A DNA stretch of 11,307 bases. Source: Dehalococcoidia bacterium (GTDB lineage Bacteria; Chloroflexota; Dehalococcoidia; GIF9; AB-539-J10). Positions within the stretch are counted from its first letter, which is position 1. Every line of letters begins with the position of its first letter. A program made the translations under genes and the position numbers. The notes under the pieces were generated by a model. The model was not told where the DNA came from. It was given only the letters and a program-made list of their open reading frames with translations, and made no database searches. Shown in pieces: positions 6,408 to 11,307 of this stretch. The stretch is from NCBI GenBank assembly GCA_030606165.1, contig JAUWGZ010000042.1:1-11307 (forward strand), in the 5' to 3' direction.

Positions 6408-7200
6408 CAAGCTCAGCCACCAAATCTTGTTTCTTGAATCGGCGGAGTCTGATAATAAGCCAGGGCAGAAACACCGCCACTATGGCTAAGTCAAGAACTT
6501 GGGCTTGACGAAGCCCCCAGAGCACTGGTACGTCAGTACGGAGAAACCTTATACCAAAATCACCGGCGGCAAAAAGGCAAAAACAAAAGAATGCCAGACA
6601 GCCTTCGGGTTTAAATTTTCCCCGAAGCCGCCACACTACAGCAAAAACTATCAGACCCCATAATAAATGATAAATCTGAGTGGGGTGCATTGGAACATTC
6701 AAGGGAGCAACACTGTTCGGGTGAGTATAAACGATTGCCCAAGGCAGATTAGGAGCAAAGGTGCCAGTGCAGCAGCCGTTTATGGTACAAGCAATCCTGG
6801 CTATGGCTAGAGCTAAAGGCATCCCAACAGCAGCGGCATCGCCTATACTAAGTAAGGTGGAGAAGCGCATTCTCGTTACCCTCATGTAGATCAACGCTGC
6901 TGCAATGACGCCGATAATCATCCCGTTTTGAGCAAGGCCAGCAAAGCCGATAATATCTCGGGGATTCGCTAGGAAATGCTCCCAGTCATAGATTATATAT
7001 GCTAGCCGGGCTCCGATATAGCCGCCAATAATACACCAAAGGAAAAGGCTGTAGATATCGCGCGTGACGCCTAGCCTTTTTGCTTCCCTGGCGGTGATAA
7101 CTAACATTAATATAACCGCTATACCCGCTATAATCCCATACCACCGTACCGTTAGAGAGCCGATGGTGAAAGCAACGGGGTCTATGCTGATAGTGAGCAT
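6370..7200 (-). CDS. lgt: Prolipoprotein diacylglyceryl transferase Lgt (Cys-rich variant)
   Basis: A 276-residue integral membrane protein with about seven hydrophobic segments. ATG 7200 is preceded by AAAGGAAAAG at good spacing. Lgt transfers diacylglycerol from phosphatidylglycerol to the lipobox Cys of preprolipoproteins. Family features are the early VRWYG (18-22), GGYIGARL (59-66), the signature region ARIACTINGCCTG (134-146) and HPTQIYHLL (172-180). The signature departs from the Escherichia coli form GRLGNFINGELWG: Arg is kept at 135, but Asn is Cys138 and the Glu-Leu pair is Cys143-Cys144. The position of E. coli H103 appears to be Asn92 (AQNGMIIG). GCC-type signatures occur in other Lgt-family members, so activity is likely but not certain. 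It follows ftsY by 18 bases, is probably last in that operon, and overlaps the end of recJ by 38 bases. Confidence 0.93.
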   Translation of the reverse strand: MLTISIDPVAFTIGSLTVRWYGIIAGIAVILMLVITAREAKRLGVTRDIYSLFLWCIIGGYIGARLAYIIYDWEHFLANPRDIIGFAGLAQNGMIIGVIAAALIYMRVTRMRFSTLLSIGDAAAVGMPLALAIARIACTINGCCTGTFAPNLPWAIVYTHPNSVAPLNVPMHPTQIYHLLWGLIVFAVVWRLRGKFKPEGCLAFFCFCLFAAGDFGIRFLRTDVPVLWGLRQAQVLDLAIVAVFLPWLIIRLRRFKKQDLVAELANEAEQEQSHED

Positions 7201-7218
7201 TTATCTTTTCCTTTCGGT

Positions 7219-8139
7219 TTAAGAGAAAATAGCATTAACAAAGACCTCAGCGTCAAAGGGAGCCATGTCCTGTAATTTTTCACCAGTACCAATATAAGAA
7301 ATGGGTATGTTTAACTGGTCACAGATGGCAAATATTATGCCGCCTCGGGCTGTGCCATCCAGCTTGGCCAGGAAAATACCGGTAACGTCCACAGCTTCGG
7401 TGAAATGTTTCGCCTGGGACAAGCCATTTTGGCCTGTGGTAGCGTCCATTACCAGCAAAACTTGATGAGGGGCTGAAGCATCGTGCTTAGCTACCACTCT
7501 CTTTATCTTCTTGAGTTCTTCCATGAGATTAAACTTGGTATGAAGGCGACCAGCAGTATCGATAATCACCGCTTGAGCATGACGGCTATAGCCGGCCTGA
7601 ACGGCATCATAGGCAACCGCTCCGGGGTCGCCACCTGGTTGATGGGCAATGACTTCGGCATCTACTTTCCCTCCCCAGTGTTTAAGCTGCTCAATAGCTG
7701 CTGCCCGGAAGGTATCTGCTGCTGCCAGGATAACTCGCTTTCCCTGCGAAGTGAAACCATAGGCTATCTTGGCAATGCTCGTCGTCTTGCCCGAGCCATT
7801 CACGCCGACCACGAGGATGATATAAGGGGATTCTCCACTTTGCTCAGGAATCGGATTTGCTCTCTGGGGGATGCTTAATAAGCTTACCATTTCCTCTTTC
7901 AAAGCTTCCTGTATCTGAGATACCTCTGAAAGCCTGTCTGTTTTCACCCGCTGTTTGACCTTGCTCAGGAGTTTGCTCGTAGTCTCTACACCAACATCAG
8001 CCGAGACAAGCAACTCTTCTAATTCTTCCCAGACCTCATCCCCGAAAGCGTCCCGGTTAAAAATATTAGCTATCCTGCCAAACCAGGTTTCCTTGCCTCT
8101 TTTTACTCTTGGTTCAGTCTTTTTTAACAAATCGAGCAA
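7219..8139 (-). CDS. ftsY: Signal recognition particle receptor FtsY
   Basis: An SRP-receptor GTPase of 306 residues when started at TTG 8139, which has GGAGG (8144-8148) 4 bases upstream. A longer in-frame start, GTG 8178, adds 13 residues but has no binding site. FtsY docks ribosome-SRP complexes at the membrane for co-translational insertion. Numbered from the TTG, the four-helix N domain covers roughly 20-90. The NG GTPase domain has GVNGSGKTT (112-120), DTFRAAA (142-148), DTAGR (194-198) and AKLDGTARGG (258-267), where the first residue is usually Thr. The acidic A domain is nearly absent, as in many non-enterobacterial FtsY proteins. WFGRIANIF near 19-27 may be the membrane-binding helix. 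It is flanked on the same strand by the membrane-protein gene and lgt, which suits a protein-export operon. Confidence 0.96.
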   Translation of the reverse strand: MLDLLKKTEPRVKRGKETWFGRIANIFNRDAFGDEVWEELEELLVSADVGVETTSKLLSKVKQRVKTDRLSEVSQIQEALKEEMVSLLSIPQRANPIPEQSGESPYIILVVGVNGSGKTTSIAKIAYGFTSQGKRVILAAADTFRAAAIEQLKHWGGKVDAEVIAHQPGGDPGAVAYDAVQAGYSRHAQAVIIDTAGRLHTKFNLMEELKKIKRVVAKHDASAPHQVLLVMDATTGQNGLSQAKHFTEAVDVTGIFLAKLDGTARGGIIFAICDQLNIPISYIGTGEKLQDMAPFDAEVFVNAIFS

Positions 8140-8143
8140 GCTG

Positions 8144-8148
8144 CCTCC
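8144..8148 (-). promoter_or_regulatory. Ribosome binding site that favours the TTG start of ftsY
   Basis: GGAGG on the - strand, 4 bases before TTG 8139. The alternative GTG at 8178 has no comparable sequence upstream. The spacing is tight, so the choice is probable, not certain. Confidence 0.5.
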
Positions 8149-8194
8149 ATCATCAAGGGTGCCCGTATATAATAGCACAAGTGTAGACGGCTTT

Positions 8195-8821
8195 TTAGCT
8201 GCCGGTTTCTCGTCTTTCTGGCGAAGGTGGCTCCGGCTCTTTTCTCACGAATAAAAGGGGATAAATTATGTCGCTGGTGCAGCAGGGAAGCCAGACCGCA
8301 AGGAATAAAAACAAGAAAATAAAAGGGAGCAGAGGAATCCAGTCAGCCTTTCCGAATGCCATGATGTAGAATAAGGATGCCCAGGTACTTAACAACACGT
8401 GTCCAAAGTGCGGGATTTTGGTTGTTTGCCTCCAATAGCCAATGGCAATGCCTCCTAATGCTAAGAAATTTATCCACCATTCCTCGAGAAAGGGGACATG
8501 AAACTCCATTTGGGCATGAAGTAAGCTTCCGCCTAGATAAGGAATTATGGCATCGCTTATCGTGGCTATGCCGATCGACCCTGTCCAACCAATCAAAATT
8601 GCCACCCAGATTTTGCCTTTCCTATATCTCACATACATAGCCGTGGTTACAAGTGCGCTCAGTAACACATGGATTGGGTGTAAGGTGTAAAAAGCAGTTT
8701 GGGAAACATTGGATGGAACGTTGCCAAAAACTATTATGACCATGACGATAATTCCCGTAAGAGCGCCAAGGGCTGTGAAAGGGATATGCTCTTTGAGTTC
8801 TTTTGCTATGCGCTTGCCCAT
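8195..8821 (-). CDS. His-rich integral membrane protein of unknown function
   Basis: A 208-residue protein with about six hydrophobic segments (roughly 15-33, 47-66, 71-96, 115-130, 140-156 and 161-192) and no signal peptide. I do not recognise the family. Potential metal ligands lie at segment ends: H48 and H51 (LHPIH), D90 (ISDAI), H102 and H108 (LLHAQMEFH), E113-E114, H138 and H141 (HFGH), and C180-C181 (PCCTSD). The tail after residue 192 is charged and proline-rich. The gene begins 11 bases after the Fur-family gene and lies ahead of ftsY, all on one strand, so it is probably co-transcribed with the regulator. A metal-transport or sensing role is an inference from the His-rich topology and that neighbour only. 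No clear Shine-Dalgarno precedes ATG 8821, which fits coupling to fur. Confidence 0.85.
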   Translation of the reverse strand: MGKRIAKELKEHIPFTALGALTGIIVMVIIVFGNVPSNVSQTAFYTLHPIHVLLSALVTTAMYVRYRKGKIWVAILIGWTGSIGIATISDAIIPYLGGSLLHAQMEFHVPFLEEWWINFLALGGIAIGYWRQTTKIPHFGHVLLSTWASLFYIMAFGKADWIPLLPFIFLFLFLAVWLPCCTSDIIYPLLFVRKEPEPPSPERRETGS

Positions 8822-8832
8822 TTCTTATTTTG

Positions 8833-9264
8833 CTAATGGAGCCATTTTCTATAACACCGGGAGCAGAGTCCGGAGAATTCAGAAAGATGATATTCGGTAT
8901 GGAAGCCAAGATTCCGGGCAAACTCGTTTTCCTCTTGACATAATCCCTTGTCGGCAAATTCTTGAATGGCTCCGCAGTGCTGGCAGACCATGAAGCGATG
9001 GCAGCCTTCTATATCATCTAGGCTACACTTCACAAATCCGCCGCTGGATAGTACTTTGTGAGCTAGATTGAGGCTGCAAAGCAAATCGAGTATGCGGTAG
9101 ATGGTAACGTGGTTTAGATATTTGCCCCTGGCGCGCAAAATCCCCTGTATGTCGTATGGGGAAAGCGGTTTTTCGGTTTCTTCCAGCACCTCGAGTACCA
9201 GCTTCCGTGGCCTGGTCGCCTTGTGCCCTTGAGCTTGCAAAATTCGAATTGAGTCTCGAACCAT
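8833..9264 (-). CDS. Fur-family transcriptional regulator
   Basis: A 143-residue protein with the Fur layout. The winged helix covers residues about 5-80 (ATRPRKLVLEVL, then the recognition region NHVTIYRILDLL at 51-62). The dimerisation and metal domain follows. Structural zinc would be held by C94 and C97 (VCQHCG) and C134 and C137 (LCSRCY). Regulatory-site candidates are H89 (GCHRFMVC), H122 and H126. In many family members the first of these regions is HHHHxxC; here it is reduced to CHRFMVC. The sequence does not say whether it senses iron, zinc or peroxide. The gene leads the cluster with the His-rich membrane protein, ftsY and lgt. A near-palindrome covers its putative -35, suggesting autoregulation. 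Confidence 0.92.
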   Translation of the reverse strand: MVRDSIRILQAQGHKATRPRKLVLEVLEETEKPLSPYDIQGILRARGKYLNHVTIYRILDLLCSLNLAHKVLSSGGFVKCSLDDIEGCHRFMVCQHCGAIQEFADKGLCQEENEFARNLGFHTEYHLSEFSGLCSRCYRKWLH

Positions 9265-9270
9265 GGCAAT

Positions 9271-9299
9271 ATTTTACATGAAAGAAAGGCTAAATGCAA
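9271..9299 (-). promoter_or_regulatory. Putative promoter of the Fur-family gene
   Basis: On the - strand TTGCAT (9294-9299, 3 of 6 consensus) and TAAAAT (9271-9276, 5 of 6) are separated by 17 bases. The -10 ends 6 bases before ATG 9264, so the start of transcription would fall on the initiator codon. No Shine-Dalgarno is present. Confidence 0.5.
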
Positions 9300-9311
9300 C
9301 ACTATTGCAAT
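9293..9311. promoter_or_regulatory. Candidate Fur-family operator
   Basis: AATGCAA (9293-9299) and TTGCAAT (9305-9311) form an inverted repeat with one mismatch per arm around 5 bases. It overlaps the putative -35 of the Fur-family gene, a common place for an autoregulatory operator. It does not match the classical Fur box well, so metal specificity cannot be inferred. Confidence 0.35.
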
Positions 9312-9354
9312 TAGCTATTAAGGATAATCGCCCAGCTATCTTGGTCATTTCCCC

Positions 9355-11307
9355 TCAAGCCACGAGTCCTTCAAGCAATACTATCGCCGCTTCCTTATCC
9401 AGGGGCTGGTTATTGTTGCCGCACTTGGGTGATTGCACGCAGGAAGGGCAGCCGTCAGCACAAGGACATGCTTCCACTGTTTTCAAAGTGGTCTGCCAGA
9501 GCTCGGTTATCATCTCAAATCCCTTCTCGGCAATGCCAATGCCCCCAGGGTGAGCATCGTAAATAAAAATCTGCGCCTTGGCAGTATCGGGATGAAAAGC
9601 AGTGGAAACGCCACCGATGTCATTGCGGTCGCAAAGGGCAAATAGGGGCAGTATGCCAATGGCAGCGTGTTCACAGGCATGTAAACCACCGTGGCAGTCA
9701 AGCCCGGCATCGGCTATCCTGTCAATCGCCTTCTGAGGCAAATCAAACCACAGGGCCTTGGTGGGAAAGTTTTGTGGTGGCAAATCAAGAGGCTCCTCTC
9801 CAATGACCTCTTCCGTGAACTGCCTCTTCTTTTTAAAGCCAACTACCGTGGTAGTGACGTCAACATCTCCGAAGTAAACCTTCACCCTATGGCAATCCTT
9901 TTCTCTGAGCAGGCTTGTGACGCGGATGTCGGTTATTTCCATAGTCTGGGTATAGTAATCTACGGAGCTCGGTTCTGCCCAGGCAATGCGCCGGGCTAAG
10001 TCGAGTTCTCTGATAAGATAAGATTCACCCTGGTGGAGATAGATGGCTCCGGGGTGTATTTGAAAGAAAGCAACGCTAGCTTCCACTGTCTCTAACAAGC
10101 AACCCTCCCGACCATCGATGACAGCATAATTTTGCCCTGATGTTGCCCTGATATTTATATCCTGAGCGGGATAAGCGATAGAAGGAGCGAGGTGCCATTT
10201 CTCATGGCGTTTTCTTAACCTCCCTTCCTGTTCCAGCTCAGTTAGCATAGTGTCAGTGTCTGACCCGAAGAATTCCTCGTCTTCATTATTCAGAGGTTTC
10301 TCCCAGGCAGCGCAGAGGAGATGAGGCTTCAGGATATAAGGATTGCCAGGATTGATTATGGCGTTGTCAAAGTTCTTGCTGAAAAAGAAATCTGGATTGC
10401 GCATCAGGTATTGGTCGAGCGGATTTTCCTGGGCGATAAGAAAGCTCAAAGAGCTATGGGTACTTCGGCCGCTACGCCCTGCCTGCTGCCAGGCACTGGC
10501 AATGCTTCCGGGATAGCCGGTAAGCACTGTCGCCTCCAGGTCGCCGATATTTATTCCCAACTCCAGGGCTGTTGTTGCGACCAGCCCGAGAAGCTCGCCG
10601 TCGAAAAATTGATGCTCAATTCGACGTCTGTCTTCGGGAAGGTACCCTGCCCGGTAAGGGCTGATTTTATCCACCAGGGAGGGAGACAATTGTCCCTGGG
10701 TATAAATATAAATGAGTTCGGTAAGCTTACGAGTGCGGGCAAATACCAGACTACGAATCTCTTTCTGAACAAGCTCTCCAAGAAGAAAAGCCGCCTCACT
10801 GTTGGAACTACGTCGAGTATTCTTGGCCTCACCAATAATGGGTGGATTCCAGAAAACAAAGTATTTTTCGCCATGTGGTGAACCATCTTCAACAATGGAC
10901 TCGAAAGGCAAGCCGACGAGGTTTTGTGCATGCTCTTCGGGATTGGCGATGGTGGCCGAGCAGCAAATAAACTGAGGGTTAGAGCCATAAGAAGCACAAA
11001 GCCGCCGCAATCTTCGCAGGACATTGGCCACGTGAGAGCCGAAAACACCTCGGTAAATATGAGTCTCATCTATTACTACATATTTGAGATTGCGAAACAA
11101 TCTAGACCACGATTGGTGGTTAGGCAAAATGCCCAAATGGAGCATATCCGGGTTAGTGAGTACTACCCTTGCCTGTTTTTTTATTCCCGTCCTTTCACTC
11201 TGTGGTGTATCACCATCGAAAGTAGCCATAGCTTCTGGGGGGATTGCTTCGCCCCGACTTGTCGGGGCTCGCAATGACAGGGGGTGAGCGATTTGTTTTA
11301 CGCTACG
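9355..11307 (-). CDS. MrfA/YprA-like DEAD/DEAH helicase with DUF1998 domain (5' end cut by window edge)
   Basis: The frame is open through the right edge and ends at TGA 9355, giving 650 residues. MrfA-type helicases are about 750 residues, so roughly 100 including the Walker A motif are missing. Numbering from the first visible residue, ATFDGDTP is at 28-35, LTNPDMLH at 50-57, VIDETH (Walker B, usually DEAH) at 78-83, SAT at 117-119, TTALELGINIGDLEA at 245-259 and QQAGRSGR at 274-281. The C-terminal MZB/DUF1998 domain has YDAHPGG and the cysteine cluster CPCADGCPSC followed by SPKCGNNN, a family hallmark that binds metal. Bacillus MrfA is a 3'-5' helicase for repair of mitomycin C damage, related to eukaryotic Hrq1. 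Just before ATFDGDTP the segment SLRAPTSRGEAIP is encoded by a palindromic repeat and looks like an in-frame insertion. Confidence 0.93.
   Translation of the reverse strand, partial: RSVKQIAHPLSLRAPTSRGEAIPPEAMATFDGDTPQSERTGIKKQARVVLTNPDMLHLGILPNHQSWSRLFRNLKYVVIDETHIYRGVFGSHVANVLRRLRRLCASYGSNPQFICCSATIANPEEHAQNLVGLPFESIVEDGSPHGEKYFVFWNPPIIGEAKNTRRSSNSEAAFLLGELVQKEIRSLVFARTRKLTELIYIYTQGQLSPSLVDKISPYRAGYLPEDRRRIEHQFFDGELLGLVATTALELGINIGDLEATVLTGYPGSIASAWQQAGRSGRSTHSSLSFLIAQENPLDQYLMRNPDFFFSKNFDNAIINPGNPYILKPHLLCAAWEKPLNNEDEEFFGSDTDTMLTELEQEGRLRKRHEKWHLAPSIAYPAQDINIRATSGQNYAVIDGREGCLLETVEASVAFFQIHPGAIYLHQGESYLIRELDLARRIAWAEPSSVDYYTQTMEITDIRVTSLLREKDCHRVKVYFGDVDVTTTVVGFKKKRQFTEEVIGEEPLDLPPQNFPTKALWFDLPQKAIDRIADAGLDCHGGLHACEHAAIGILPLFALCDRNDIGGVSTAFHPDTAKAQIFIYDAHPGGIGIAEKGFEMITELWQTTLKTVEACPCADGCPSCVQSPKCGNNNQPLDKEAAIVLLEGLVA
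11243..11278. repeat. REP/RPE-like palindrome (ATTGC...GCAATGAC type) in frame inside the helicase gene
   Basis: A nested inverted repeat: outer arms ATTGC (11243-11247) and GCAAT (11271-11275), and perfect inner arms GCCCCGAC (11251-11258) and GTCGGGGC (11261-11268) around TT. The GCAATGAC end with GC-rich inner arms resembles a widely dispersed bacterial element, as I recall it. The - strand translation SLRAPTSRGEAIP keeps the helicase frame open. Confidence 0.75.

Noticed and set aside
6500..6525. Small inverted repeat in lgt (GGGCTT and AAGCCC)
   Set aside because: The encoded residues fit the normal Lgt C-terminal region, and 6-bp arms are easily due to chance.
10321..11069. Long open frames on both strands inside the helicase region (about 170-190 codons)
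   Set aside because: They are alternative frames of the helicase, whose conserved motifs run through the whole interval.
11272..11274. TTG as the true start of the helicase
   Set aside because: The frame is open to the right edge, the TTG lies inside the palindromic repeat, and the Walker A region expected for the family would be missing.
1..11307. CRISPR array, tRNA, rRNA, transposase, toxin-antitoxin or phage structural genes
   Set aside because: I saw no regularly spaced direct repeats, tRNA-like cloverleaf, or recognisable mobile-element or defence proteins on either strand.

Overview
The window looks like a bacterial chromosome fragment of housekeeping and small accessory genes, densely packed on both strands, with no rRNA, tRNA or CRISPR and no transposase. 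Taxonomy is uncertain. The combination of an archaeal-type UPF0282 metallohydrolase, an MrfA-type helicase, a Cys-rich Lgt variant and REP/RPE-like palindromes inside genes resembles Chloroflexota (Dehalococcoidia-like) genomes. That is an inference from general resemblance; no phylogenetic marker here settles it.

Layout, left to right. A PfkB-family sugar/nucleoside kinase (cut by the left edge, +) meets tail-to-tail a UPF0282 metallo-beta-lactamase-fold protein (-). Divergent from the latter is a + strand run of small genes: an unrecognised basic 84-residue protein, a 76-residue zinc-ribbon-like protein, and a DUF523 protein split by a frameshift at a run of eight G. On the - strand follow mtaB (tRNA methylthiotransferase), an overlapping YggU/DUF167 gene and a candidate 24-codon ORF with an excellent ribosome binding site. 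Divergent from mtaB is recJ (+), whose 3' end overlaps the end of lgt (-). Transcribed toward lgt is a compact - strand cluster: a Fur-family regulator, a His-rich membrane protein of unknown function, ftsY, then lgt. The right end holds an MrfA/YprA-like DEAD/DEAH helicase with a DUF1998 domain (-), whose N-terminus lies beyond the window.

Functional themes are protein targeting and lipoprotein modification (ftsY, lgt), DNA repair (recJ, the helicase), tRNA modification (mtaB) and metal or oxidative-stress regulation (the Fur-family gene with its membrane partner).

Two patterns stand out. First, three different palindromic repeats sit in frame inside protein genes (two in mtaB, one in the helicase), at places that look like surface loops or linkers, as Rickettsia palindromic elements do. 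Second, three genes that begin transcription units (mtaB, the fur-like gene, the UPF0282 gene) lack a Shine-Dalgarno sequence and have a -10-like box only 6-10 bases before the start codon. This predicts leaderless transcripts, while several internal genes (lgt, yggU, DUF523) have clear ribosome binding sites.
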